DNA of 64,000 nt, from the NCBI RefSeq assembly GCF_013106755.1, contig NZ_WHPF01000007.1, forward strand, positions 186,001-250,000, given 5' to 3'. This document shows positions 17,083-25,699 of this stretch, in pieces. The DNA is from Limnovirga soli. GTDB taxonomy: Bacteria; Bacteroidota; Bacteroidia; Chitinophagales; Chitinophagaceae. The position numbers and the translations under genes are program-made. The notes under the pieces are model-generated. The model worked only from the letters and a program-made list of their open reading frames with translations. It did no database searches and had not been told where the DNA came from. Every line of letters begins with the position of its first letter. Within the stretch, counting starts at the first letter, position 1.

Positions 17083-18108
17083 ATGCCAAATAACAATACA
17101 ATAGCTGCTGCAATTACTTGTATGGGTGGATATGTTCCCGACTACAAATTAACCAATCAGGTACTGGAAACACTTGTACAAACAAATGATGAATGGATTA
17201 CTACCAGAACAGGTATTAAGGAAAGAAGGAAGTTAACAGATACCACCAAAGCTACCAGCGATTTGGCAATTGCTGCTATCAACGAAATCTTACGCAAAAA
17301 ACAGCTCGACCCCAAAGAAATAGATTGCATTATTTGTTGCACCATGACACCCGATATGCAGCTTACTGTTACCGGTGCTTTTATTGCCACCAGCATTGGT
17401 GCTATTAATGCCTGGGGCTACGATTTTACAGCTGCCTGTTGTGGCTTTTTATTTGGTTTAACCACAGCCGCCAGTTATATAGAAAGCGGCCGTTACAAAA
17501 AAATTATTGTGGTAGGCGCAGATAATATGACCAAATTTGTTGATTATACCGATCGCAATACCTGTATTCTATTTGGCGATGGTGCTGCCGCAGCATTGGT
17601 AGAACCCTGCACTGATACAACCGTAGGTATAAAGGACAGTGTGTTTCACAGCAACGGCGAAGGCCGGGCATTAATGCACCAAAAAGCAGGTGGCTCATTA
17701 AACCCCGCCACACACGAAACCGTTGAGAAAAGAGAACATTTTGCCTTTATGGATGGCAAAGCCGTGTTTAAATATGCCGTTACAGGCATGGCAGATTCCA
17801 GTAAAGCAGTGATGGCAAAAAACAATTTAACACCGGATGATATTGCATGGGTAGTTCCGCACCAGGCTAACCTGCGTATTATTGATGCAGTGGCCGCAGA
17901 TATTGGTTTACCCATGGAAAAAATTATGCTGAATATTGAAGAATATGGCAATACCATTGCAGCCACTATTCCCTTATGTTTATGGCAGTACGAACCCCAG
18001 CTAAAAAAGGGCGATAATATTGTTATTGTATCTTTTGGCGGCGGTTTTACCTGGGGCGCCACCCTAATAAAATGGGCCTATAATGGTGCCGATTTTGCCG
18101 GTAAATAA
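17083..18108 (+). CDS. fabH: 3-oxoacyl-ACP synthase III family protein
   Basis: 341 residues with the thiolase-fold KAS III triad: Cys119 in YDFTAACCGF, His260 in WVVPHQANLRI and Asn290 in EEYGNTIAAT. The enzyme condenses an acyl-CoA with malonyl-ACP to start fatty-acid synthesis. The N-terminal NDEWITTRTGIKERR segment is standard for FabH. Bacteroidota carry several FabH paralogues; which one is housekeeping cannot be told here, and its position opposite paaZ leaves open a more specialised acyl substrate. TATCTTTA at 17039-17046 is a possible -7 promoter box. Confidence 0.9.
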   Translation: MPNNNTIAAAITCMGGYVPDYKLTNQVLETLVQTNDEWITTRTGIKERRKLTDTTKATSDLAIAAINEILRKKQLDPKEIDCIICCTMTPDMQLTVTGAFIATSIGAINAWGYDFTAACCGFLFGLTTAASYIESGRYKKIIVVGADNMTKFVDYTDRNTCILFGDGAAAALVEPCTDTTVGIKDSVFHSNGEGRALMHQKAGGSLNPATHETVEKREHFAFMDGKAVFKYAVTGMADSSKAVMAKNNLTPDDIAWVVPHQANLRIIDAVAADIGLPMEKIMLNIEEYGNTIAATIPLCLWQYEPQLKKGDNIVIVSFGGGFTWGATLIKWAYNGADFAGK

Positions 18109-18188
18109 AATGGGCAACCAACCCTAAAGTTATACAATCCCTGTTGCCAGTAAACAGGTAATTTTAAAATAAAGCCAGTAAAGAATTA

Positions 18189-18244
18189 TTGGCCCTGCAG
18201 CTATACACCTATTTAGCTTCACTTGCGTCGCACACTTGTGCGCC
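18189..18244 (+). repeat. Dispersed intergenic repeat copy
   Basis: GGCCCTGC arm then CACTTGCGTCGCACACTTGT (18220-18239). It lies between the convergent fabH-like and ggt genes. A variant at the end of the core reads TTGTGCG instead of TTGTACG. Confidence 0.85.
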
Positions 18245-18347
18245 TGTAATTTGGGGCAGCTTTCAATAGCCTGTAAACACGGTGTTTTATTATCGGTTAT
18301 TCAAACTGCTTTTCTACTGGCTTTTGCTATAATGAAGTTTATTCTTA

Positions 18348-20072
18348 CTAATAACCCGCCACACTATCATTACCACGAATGTCTGCTGCCACTTCTCTTT
18401 TGCCGTTGGGTAATATTTTAATTAATTCAGTACGGCCAATAGTGCCAATATTTCTAAGTTTATAACCCATTTTTTCCAGCGCCAGCTTTGTGCTGACAGA
18501 AAAATTATTTTCAATCATAACTTCGTCAGGCAGCCATTGGTGGTGAAATTTGGGACTATTTACGGCATCAGCCGCATTCATATTAAAGTCAATAACATTT
18601 ACAATACTTTGAAACACCGATGTGGGTATGGTGGTGCCACCGGGTGTGCCCACTACCATAAATGGTTTGCCATTTTGTAATACCAATGTGGGTGTCATAG
18701 AGCTTAGCATTCTTTTGCCGGCAACAATGGCATTGGCTTCGCCGCCAACGGCGCCATACATATTGGGTACGCCTGGTTTTATGCTAAAATCGTCCATTTC
18801 ATCGTTTAAAATAAATCCTGCGCCACCAACTACAGTGCGGCTACCATAACTGCCGTTTAAGGTAGTGGTTACCGCTACCATATTGCCTTCAGCATCAATA
18901 ATGCTGATATGGGTAGTTTGATCACTTTCGTGAATGGTGCCTGCTTTTATCTCTTTACTTACAGAGGCTTTATTGGGGGAATAATCTTTCATTCGTTCGG
19001 CCAAATAAGCATCGCTGATAAGTGTTTCTTGCGGCACTTTCCAAAAGTCCGGGTCTCCCATATGCGTAGCCCTGTCGGCATAAGCACGGCGTTCTGCTTC
19101 AATCATCAATTGCACACTTTGCGGGGATTGAAAACCGTATGATTTTACCGGGTATTTTTCAATCATCTTTAGCATTTGGGCCAATAATATACCCCCACTG
19201 CTGGGTGGCGGAAAGCTGATGATATTGTAACCCCGGTAATTAAAACTTACAGCTTTTCTTTCTTTTGCTGTATAGTTTTTTAAATCATCCAAGGTTATAA
19301 AACCATTGCCCCGGTTCATTTCGGCTACAATTAACTGTGCGGTTTCACCTTCATAAAAACCTTTGGCGCCATTATCTTTTATCCGTTGCAGGGTGGCCGC
19401 CAGTTCTGGTTGCACCAGTGTATCGCCAGCTTTCCAGGGCTGTGCTTTTACCAATGCGGTTGGGCGGGTAGAATACTGTTGAAAATCTTTGCGGTTTTCA
19501 TTAAGGCCTTCTGCTTCCTCGGCACTTATTACAAAACCATTGGCTGCAATATCTATAGCAGGTTGTATTAAAGTGGCAAAAGGTAATTTGGCATACTTGG
19601 CAGTAGCAAATAAACCAGCCACTGTACCGGGTACGCCTGCGGATAAATGGCCAGACTCAGACAAAGCATTTTGCGGGTTGCCTGCTTTATCCAGGTACAT
19701 ATCCCGGGTAGATTTTGCCGGGGCCATTTCCCTGTAATCTAGGGCTATTTGGGTGCCATCTTTTTTTCTGGCCATTAAAAAACCACCTCCACCAATATTA
19801 CCGGCACCGGGGTAAACCACCGCAAGGGTTAACTGTGTAGCAATCATGGCATCAAAGCCATTTCCACCTTGCTGCAGAATGGCTAAACCCACTTCGCTTG
19901 CCAACGGGTGTGCACTGGCTACGCAAGCTTTATTAAATGTGGCTATTTTTACTATTTTGTAGTGATATGGATCTACCGTTTTACCTGCACCTACAATATT
20001 TTTTGACTGTTGCGCAACAACCATACTTATAAAACATGCGGATACCAATACGGAGATAAGCTTCTTATTCAT
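18348..20072 (-). CDS. ggt: Gamma-glutamyltransferase
   Basis: 574 residues from the ATG at 20072; MNKKLISVLVSACFISMVVAQ is a signal peptide, so the enzyme is periplasmic. The open frame upstream to 20195 begins with LYLRRTLVR, which is translated intergenic repeat, and is excluded. The precursor is autocleaved before Thr386 in DQTTHISIIDAEGNMVAVT, which becomes the nucleophile of the small subunit. NPKFHHQWLPD-type and SSGGILLAQML segments are also present. It hydrolyses or transfers the gamma-glutamyl group of glutathione and related peptides. Monocistronic and convergent with the fabH-like gene. Confidence 0.94.
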   Translation of the reverse strand: MNKKLISVLVSACFISMVVAQQSKNIVGAGKTVDPYHYKIVKIATFNKACVASAHPLASEVGLAILQQGGNGFDAMIATQLTLAVVYPGAGNIGGGGFLMARKKDGTQIALDYREMAPAKSTRDMYLDKAGNPQNALSESGHLSAGVPGTVAGLFATAKYAKLPFATLIQPAIDIAANGFVISAEEAEGLNENRKDFQQYSTRPTALVKAQPWKAGDTLVQPELAATLQRIKDNGAKGFYEGETAQLIVAEMNRGNGFITLDDLKNYTAKERKAVSFNYRGYNIISFPPPSSGGILLAQMLKMIEKYPVKSYGFQSPQSVQLMIEAERRAYADRATHMGDPDFWKVPQETLISDAYLAERMKDYSPNKASVSKEIKAGTIHESDQTTHISIIDAEGNMVAVTTTLNGSYGSRTVVGGAGFILNDEMDDFSIKPGVPNMYGAVGGEANAIVAGKRMLSSMTPTLVLQNGKPFMVVGTPGGTTIPTSVFQSIVNVIDFNMNAADAVNSPKFHHQWLPDEVMIENNFSVSTKLALEKMGYKLRNIGTIGRTELIKILPNGKREVAADIRGNDSVAGY

Positions 20073-20160
20073 ACCAACAAATGTAGGCTTTTGCATTAAA
20101 ATGAGTAAGGTTGTGCAGCTTTTGTAAGCAGGAAAAGCCTGGTGTGCTGCCATAATATTG

Positions 20161-20215
20161 GAACGTACAAGTGTGCGACGCAAGTAAAGCTGCATTGCTG
20201 CCTGCTGCCGGGCTA
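20161..20215 (-). repeat. Dispersed intergenic repeat copy upstream of ggt
   Basis: CGTACAAGTGTGCGACGCAA (20164-20183), GTAAAGCTGC and, 20 bp on, CTGCCGGGC. It lies between gldJ and ggt. The ggt frame stays open through it, which produces a false N-terminal extension. Confidence 0.9.
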
Positions 20216-20298
20216 CAAATAGTATTGCGTCTTTACAGCATGGGCAAAAAAAAATCCCGATGCCAGCACCAGGATTTTTAAATTATTTTTTTAGTTGT

Positions 20299-21858
20299 TT
20301 ATCTTTTTTGTCTGCTCTTAGGGAAGAAATTACCATTCTTTAATTTAGAAGAAGTACCTTCTGCCGGGCCAAAGTGGCTCATGGCACAACGGAAACCTGT
20401 AGTGCTGCTGCTTTGATCTTCCTGCATAAAGCGGCGTGAGCCAGGGCTAAGCCAGTAAGCCATATCCATCCAGCTGCCACCTTTAATTACCCTTGATTTA
20501 TCGTTTATTAAAGTGGTAATACCATAGCCATAGGTAACGTTACTTATAGAATCACCATCCAGATAGTTAATAGCATAGGAATGCTGGTAGTTAACACGGT
20601 TTACTATATCTGAATCGTTTTCTGGTATATATTTCAGGCGACCTAAACTATCACGCATATTACCTTGTCCGCCGCTAACATCTACTTTTGTAAATACGTT
20701 ACCACGGTAAGGGTTTAAATCATCTTCTTCCAGGTTGGTTAAAGGCCTGTAAACATCGGCAACCCACTCGTTAACGTTACCACTCATATTATATACACCA
20801 AAACCATTGGCGAAGAAAGATGTAACTGGTGCAGGGATAGCTGCACGGTCGTTCAAGCCACCGGGGGTACCCATATAGTCGCCATTACCACGTTTAAAGT
20901 TGGCTAAGAAAGCACCTTGCCAGGCACCTTGTTTGGTTGAGCGCAGGTTATCGTAACCATCATTCTTCCATGCATAGATTTGTTTATTGGCAATTAATTC
21001 CTCACCTCTTTTCTTTTCAGATTTGCGGGGTTGTGGGTTTTCGCTAATATAACCGTAGGCGGCATATTCCCATTCTGCTTCTGTTGGTAAACGGTAATCG
21101 GGGAAGAGGATACCATCGGTAAAATCAACCTTTGTTCTGGGGCGGCCTTGAGCATCCAATAAAGCATTGCCTTTCTTTTTAGGCTTGCTGGGTATACCAT
21201 CGTATTCGCCCATTAAATAACTTTTGGTATTAAAGTTATCCTGACCACCACCATTTAGCTCCTGTTTAATTACGTTTTTGTTCTGATAGCCTTCCTGAAT
21301 TAATGCATTTTCGTTTACACGATCGGTTCTCCACACGCAAAAATCGTAAGCCTGTTTCCAGCTAACACCCACTACAGGGTAATAATTATAAGAAGGATGG
21401 CGGAAGTAAAATTCTACATAAGGTTCATTATAGGCCAGTTCGCTACGCCATACCAGTGTATCAGGGTAAGCACCACGCAAAACTGCTTCGTATTGCGGAT
21501 CTGAGAAAACATTATTCAACCAGTGCAGGTATTCGCGGTAATGCACATTGGCAACTTCTGTTTTATCAATAAAGAATGAGTTAACGGTAACACGGCGGGG
21601 CGTATTATTCCAGTCGCCCATCACATCTTCCTGTGCGGCGCCCATGGTAAAAGTACCACCTTGTACAAAAACAAGGCCCGGACCAGTTTTTACATCCTTG
21701 GCTTTAAATACATAGTATCCGCCCTGGTTTTTATCGTTATAATTCCAGCCGGTAACATCAGATTTTTCGGGTTTCCTTTTAAAAATGCTGCCATTTTTAC
21801 AAGAAGCGAAGCCCAGTAAGGCCGCTATAAATAAAGCGTTTCTCAGTAATTTATACAT
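20299..21858 (-). CDS. gldJ: Gliding motility lipoprotein GldJ
   Basis: 519 residues from the ATG at 21858; the GTG three codons upstream is less likely. Lipoprotein signal with the acylated Cys20 in LLGFASCKNG. The TGWNYNDKNQGGYYVFKA segment before the fold is characteristic of GldJ. It is followed by a formylglycine-generating-enzyme-like (SUMF1) domain: PGLVFVQGGTFTMGAAQEDVMGD, NVNEWVADVY, RVIKGGSWMDMAYWL, GFRCAM. GldJ is an outer-membrane-associated part of the gliding and type IX secretion machinery, thought to be structural rather than enzymatic. porV starts on the opposite strand 460 bp away. The two genes usually cluster with porU, which is absent between them here. Confidence 0.9.
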   Translation of the reverse strand: MYKLLRNALFIAALLGFASCKNGSIFKRKPEKSDVTGWNYNDKNQGGYYVFKAKDVKTGPGLVFVQGGTFTMGAAQEDVMGDWNNTPRRVTVNSFFIDKTEVANVHYREYLHWLNNVFSDPQYEAVLRGAYPDTLVWRSELAYNEPYVEFYFRHPSYNYYPVVGVSWKQAYDFCVWRTDRVNENALIQEGYQNKNVIKQELNGGGQDNFNTKSYLMGEYDGIPSKPKKKGNALLDAQGRPRTKVDFTDGILFPDYRLPTEAEWEYAAYGYISENPQPRKSEKKRGEELIANKQIYAWKNDGYDNLRSTKQGAWQGAFLANFKRGNGDYMGTPGGLNDRAAIPAPVTSFFANGFGVYNMSGNVNEWVADVYRPLTNLEEDDLNPYRGNVFTKVDVSGGQGNMRDSLGRLKYIPENDSDIVNRVNYQHSYAINYLDGDSISNVTYGYGITTLINDKSRVIKGGSWMDMAYWLSPGSRRFMQEDQSSSTTGFRCAMSHFGPAEGTSSKLKNGNFFPKSRQKR

Positions 21859-22262
21859 TGTGAACACCAGTTTTGCTTGATATTAAACGTAGCTATTAAC
21901 AGATTATTGTATATAAACTGTTGCATTTTGCGAATATATACGATTTTAGAAACGAAACCTGCAAATGGGTGCATTTATCAGTGATAACCTAAGTAATATG
22001 GTACTGTTAAAAATCTTTTTTGGCAGCCACATACCAGAACTCATTTTTTTTCGTATAAGTATATAGCCCATCGCATTACCCTTAAAAACAGAGTAGAATT
22101 ATATTTTATTTACTTTTTTGGTTTATGTTGGGTACAAAACTAAAATGTATCATATTTGCCGTAGCTTAGCAGCTATTGCTACCTACAATAACCAAAATAA
22201 TAAGTGTTTATCGATCAAATATCTACTCATTAACACAGCTGAAACAAACATTGCTTTTTTTA

Positions 22263-22293
22263 TTGTTGTAATCTTATTGTTCAGCTAATTTTA
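22263..22293 (+). promoter_or_regulatory. Putative promoter of porV
   Basis: TTG at 22263-22265 and TAATTTTA at 22286-22293, spaced 20 bp, resemble the -33/-7 pair of Bacteroidota. They lie in the AT-rich 460 bp gldJ-porV divergent region, in which I see no other feature. Confidence 0.4.
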
Positions 22294-22318
22294 CAAAAGT
22301 CAAAAAACATAAATTTCG

Positions 22319-23464
22319 ATGATGCGACAAACATTGAGTGCAGTAGCCGTATTATTTATTACCACTATGGTAAGCAATGAAAAAGCAATTGCACAAACTA
22401 CCGATCCTGTGAATATTGTAACCACTGCTGTACCTTTTTTAAGAATTTCACCTGATGCAAGGGCAGGTGGTATGGGCGATGTAGGTATTGCAACAGCCCC
22501 CGATGCCAATGCTGGTTTCTGGAACCTGGCTAAAACGCCATTTGCCAAAGGCCGTTCTGGTTTAGGTGTAACTTATACCCCCTGGTTAAAAGATATTGCA
22601 CAGGATGTGTATATGGCTACTGTTTCAGGTTACCATCAGTTAGACGATGAGCAAGCCATTTCAGGTGGTATTCGTTATTTCAACCTCGGTCAAATACAAT
22701 TTGTAGATTTTGCAGGTAACCCACTTAATACAAGCCGCCCCAGGGAGTTTGCATTGGATTTTGGCTACTCCAGAAAATTGGCTGATAACCTTAGTATTGG
22801 TGTGGCCTTGCGGTATATTAACTCCAATCTGGCAAATGGCAGTTTTAATGGGGTAACCTATAAAGCAGGTAATTCCATTGCGGCGGATCTTTCTTTATAC
22901 CATAACGGATTGGATGATAACGGCCAGGGTTTAACCTATGGCATCAATATCTCCAACCTCGGTACAAAAATTGGTTATACCAACGATGCCAAATCAAAAG
23001 ATTTTATACCCGCTAATTTTGGTGCAGGCATAGCGTACACCTGGGCAGTAGACGAAACCAGCAAGTTTAGTCTGGCACTTGATGTTAATAAATTGCTGGT
23101 ACCTGCCACACCAGTTGCAACCGGCGATTATAGTACCGATTCAGCAAATATTGCCGATTACAGAACAGCCAGTATTTTTAACAGCTGGTTTAAATCATTT
23201 AGTAATAAAGCAATCACTTTTTCTGGTGGAGCAGAATATACCTATAACGATCAGTTCTCTTTAAGGGCTGGCTATTTTTACGAAGGTAAAAACCAGGGTG
23301 GCAGACGCTATTTTACTGCCGGCGTTGGGTTAAAATACAATGTTTTCGGGTTTAATTTTTCTTATCTGGCACCATCGGGTAATGGCGTTACGCGTAACCC
23401 TCTATCCAATACCCTGCGTTTTGGTATCCTGTTCGATCTGGATGCCGATGCAAGTGCCTATTAA
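22319..23464 (+). CDS. porV: Type IX secretion outer-membrane protein PorV
   Basis: 381 residues. A signal peptide (ending NEKAIAQ) is followed by VPFLRISPDARAGGMGDVGIAT, the conserved opening of the PorV/LptO family of FadL-like beta-barrels, and alternating barrel strands to the C-terminal aromatic-rich end. PorV acts with PorU in the attachment complex that accepts T9SS cargo after translocation. The C-terminal-domain cargo at 38.3 kb is an expected client. The start is the first of two ATGs (22319, 22322). gldJ is divergent upstream. A GC-rich phylum-wide repeat and a terminator lie downstream. Confidence 0.92.
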   Translation: MMRQTLSAVAVLFITTMVSNEKAIAQTTDPVNIVTTAVPFLRISPDARAGGMGDVGIATAPDANAGFWNLAKTPFAKGRSGLGVTYTPWLKDIAQDVYMATVSGYHQLDDEQAISGGIRYFNLGQIQFVDFAGNPLNTSRPREFALDFGYSRKLADNLSIGVALRYINSNLANGSFNGVTYKAGNSIAADLSLYHNGLDDNGQGLTYGINISNLGTKIGYTNDAKSKDFIPANFGAGIAYTWAVDETSKFSLALDVNKLLVPATPVATGDYSTDSANIADYRTASIFNSWFKSFSNKAITFSGGAEYTYNDQFSLRAGYFYEGKNQGGRRYFTAGVGLKYNVFGFNFSYLAPSGNGVTRNPLSNTLRFGILFDLDADASAY

Positions 23465-23545
23465 TTGGGGCGTGCCCCTTCGGGTCGGGCTATTCGCTGC
23501 AAGTCCTCGCTGCGCTGTGGGCTTTCCGCTACTATCCCTCACGCA
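23465..23545 (+). repeat. GC-rich Bacteroidota intergenic repeat
   Basis: GGGGCGTGCCCCTTCGGG then GTCGGGCTATTCGCTGC, ending in CCGCTACTATCCCTCACGC. From memory the same ~80 bp motif turns up after genes in many Bacteroidota genomes. It is clearly GC-richer than its surroundings, starts 1 bp after the porV stop and includes a GGGGC/GCCCC hairpin. Role unknown. Confidence 0.6.
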
Positions 23546-23580
23546 ATCATATCATCAACACTACAGAAGTATATAATTTA

Positions 23581-23614
23581 TAAAGCGAAGGCAACACCTT
23601 CGCTTTATTTTTTT
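23581..23614 (+). terminator. Rho-independent terminator after porV
   Basis: TAAAGCGAAGG (23581-23591), loop CAACA, CCTTCGCTTTA (23597-23607), then a T-run. Confidence 0.85.
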
Positions 23615-23705
23615 ATTTTATGCTGTTTTTCAAAAGTACATTTGCAGCATTTCGTAAAAAGCGGTTATGGTGCTACTATACAGCATAACCGGCAAAACCA
23701 TAAAA

Positions 23706-24188
23706 ATGGGTATACGTATAGGCATGGGTGTAGATTTTCACCAACTGGTAGAAGGCAGGGATTTATGGATTGGCGGCGTAAAAATACCGCATACCAAAGG
23801 TGCATTAGGCCATAGCGATGCAGATGTATTGCTGCATGCCATTTGCGATGCATTGCTGGGCGCCGCCTGTTTAGGCGATATAGGCGTGCACTTCCCCGAT
23901 ACATCGGCTAGTTTTAAGAATATAGATAGTAAAATTTTACTGCAAAAAACCTTTGATCTTATTACTGCCGAAGGCTATAGCATCATTAATATAGATACTG
24001 CCCTTTGTTTGCAGCAGCCTAAAATAAAACCATTTGTGCCCGCCATGCAAAAAGCCATAGCAGGCATATTGGGTCTAAGGGAAAAAGATGTGTCAATAAA
24101 AGCCACCACTACCGAGCAAATGGGTTTTGTGGGCCGTGAAGAAGGTCTAATGGCATATGCTACTGTTTTGTTACAATCTGTAAACTAA
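23706..24188 (+). CDS. ispF: 2-C-methyl-D-erythritol 2,4-cyclodiphosphate synthase
   Basis: 160 residues from the ATG at 23706; the frame upstream is not family-like. The metal ligands are Asp10 and His12 in GVDFHQL, and His44 in SDADVLLHAICDALLG. IKATTTEQMGFVGREEG is the CDP-binding strand. It converts 4-diphosphocytidyl-2-C-methylerythritol 2-phosphate into the cyclic diphosphate in the non-mevalonate isoprenoid pathway. The order ispF-dut-DUF4292-M23 family is a compact plus-strand cluster. The phenylalanine in DFH is a minor variant of the usual DVH. Confidence 0.95.
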   Translation: MGIRIGMGVDFHQLVEGRDLWIGGVKIPHTKGALGHSDADVLLHAICDALLGAACLGDIGVHFPDTSASFKNIDSKILLQKTFDLITAEGYSIINIDTALCLQQPKIKPFVPAMQKAIAGILGLREKDVSIKATTTEQMGFVGREEGLMAYATVLLQSVN

Positions 24189-24246
24189 GCAGTCAAGTAT
24201 ATTTATTAAGTTTTAGTTGCAAGTTCATTTAATTAGTTTTGCCACT

Positions 24247-24690
24247 GTGGATTCCATTACTGTAAACATCATTAATACGTCTGAAAATGCCTTGCCGTCT
24301 TACGCTACTGCAGGTGCGGCCGGCATGGATATAAGGGCAAATATCGATACCTCTATTGTACTGCAGCCAATGCAGCGTATGGCGGTACCTACCGGGCTTT
24401 TTATAGAACTACCAGCTGGTTACGAAGCACAAATAAGGCCACGCAGTGGTTTGGCACTTAAACAGGGTATTACCTGTTTAAACACCCCTGGTACTATTGA
24501 TGCAGATTATCGTGGAGAAATTAAGGTAATATTGATTAATCTTTCTACCGAACCACAAAGCATTGAAAATGGTGATAGAATTGCACAGCTTATTGTGCAG
24601 CAGGTATCGCAGGTGCAATGGGTACAGGTAGCTCAAATAACTGAAACAGACCGTGGCACAGGAGGATTTGGACATACAGGTAAACATTAA
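24247..24690 (+). CDS. dut: dUTP diphosphatase
   Basis: 147 residues if started at the GTG at 24247. The open frame begins 10 codons earlier at a TTG, but TAGTTTTG at 24234-24241 looks like a -7 box, which favours the internal GTG and a near-leaderless message. Conserved trimeric dUTPase motifs: [10 protein letters not shown] (1), [10 protein letters not shown] (2), [14 protein letters not shown] (3), GDRIAQLIV (4), [10 protein letters not shown] (5). It hydrolyses dUTP to dUMP and pyrophosphate. It lies 58 bp after ispF; the DUF4292 lipoprotein follows 9 bp later. Confidence 0.92.
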   Translation: MDSITVNIINTSENALPSYATAGAAGMDIRANIDTSIVLQPMQRMAVPTGLFIELPAGYEAQIRPRSGLALKQGITCLNTPGTIDADYRGEIKVILINLSTEPQSIENGDRIAQLIVQQVSQVQWVQVAQITETDRGTGGFGHTGKH

Positions 24691-24699
24691 ACCTTTTAC

Positions 24700-25524
24700 A
24701 TGAAGCAAATAGCATATTGTATTGTATTTATAGCCTTTATAGCAGGCTGCCGCCCGGCAAAAAAAGTACAACGCATACAGGATGCCATGAATAAAAAAGA
24801 TACTGCACAAACAGTAGTTGTGGCTCCTCAAAAAATCACCATCGATTCTTTTTCTATAGTAAAAAGCATTATTGGCAACCTGGAACAACACCGTATTGAT
24901 TTTACTACGTTTTCTGCCAAAGTAAAGGTAGATTATCAGGGAAAAGAAGGTGGCGAACAAAATGCTACGGCTTATATAAGGGTTCAGAAAGACAGTATTA
25001 TATGGATATCATTAACCGGTGCATTGGGTATTGAAGGTATTAGGCTTGAAGTGTTTAAAGACAGTTTTAAGCTGATGAATAAACTGGAGAAAACCTATCA
25101 GGAGAGAAGCGTAGCCTATTTACAGGAAATAACAGAAGTGCCTTTTGATTTTTATTCGCTGCAGGATTTGATTATTGGCAATCCGGTTTTTATTGACAGT
25201 AACGTGATATCCTACACGGCCCGTGAAAATGAATTACTGGTGTTAATGGTAGGCAATGTGTTTAAGCATATGATTACATTGGAAAATAAAAACTTTAATG
25301 TAGTACATAGTAAACTGGATGATATAGACCCATTACGTAACCGTACCTGCGATATCACCTACGATGGTTATGAAAATACAGCCGGCAATTATTTTTCTAC
25401 CAAAAGAAGAATAACCGTAGCCGAAAAATCGAAGTTGGATATTGACCTGGAATTTAAGGGCTATACCTTTAATAAGCCGCAGGATTATCCATTTAACGTT
25501 CCTAAAAATTATAAGGTAAAGTAA
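24700..25524 (+). CDS. DUF4292 family lipoprotein
   Basis: 274 residues, lipoprotein signal ending in IAGCRP (Cys17). The body (FTTFSAKVKVDYQGKEG, SIIWISLTGALGIEGIRLEV, FDFYSLQDLIIGNPVF) is the DUF4292 pattern, a LolA/LppX-like half-barrel predicted to bind lipid or another lipoprotein. It starts 9 bp after dut, hence co-transcribed, and is followed by the EnvC-like protein; this neighbourhood recurs in Bacteroidota. The envelope role is inferred from fold and context. Confidence 0.85.
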   Translation: MKQIAYCIVFIAFIAGCRPAKKVQRIQDAMNKKDTAQTVVVAPQKITIDSFSIVKSIIGNLEQHRIDFTTFSAKVKVDYQGKEGGEQNATAYIRVQKDSIIWISLTGALGIEGIRLEVFKDSFKLMNKLEKTYQERSVAYLQEITEVPFDFYSLQDLIIGNPVFIDSNVISYTARENELLVLMVGNVFKHMITLENKNFNVVHSKLDDIDPLRNRTCDITYDGYENTAGNYFSTKRRITVAEKSKLDIDLEFKGYTFNKPQDYPFNVPKNYKVK

Positions 25525-25589
25525 TAATAGCTTTATTGGAACGTTACCATAATAATAAAATACAAGGTTGTTTTGCCGGGCAATGTACA

Positions 25590-25642
25590 GAACGCTGCAG
25601 TGTGCGACGCAACAGGGATTAATAGCAATTCAAGGCCTGGCC
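25590..25642 (-). repeat. Degenerate dispersed repeat copy
   Basis: Only GTGTGCGACGCAAC (about 25600-25613) and a GGCCTGGCC arm (25634-25642) remain recognisable. It lies in the 175 bp gap between the DUF4292 and EnvC-like genes. Confidence 0.55.
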
Positions 25643-25699
25643 AATAACGCCTTTGTACTGCGAAAAAAAATATTTTAACGGGCAAAATTATTTAAGCAA

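Noticed and set aside
18348-20195. Longer ggt reading frame with 41 extra N-terminal residues
   Set aside because: The extension starts with LYLRRTLVR, which is the translated dispersed repeat; the signal peptide begins at the ATG at 20072.
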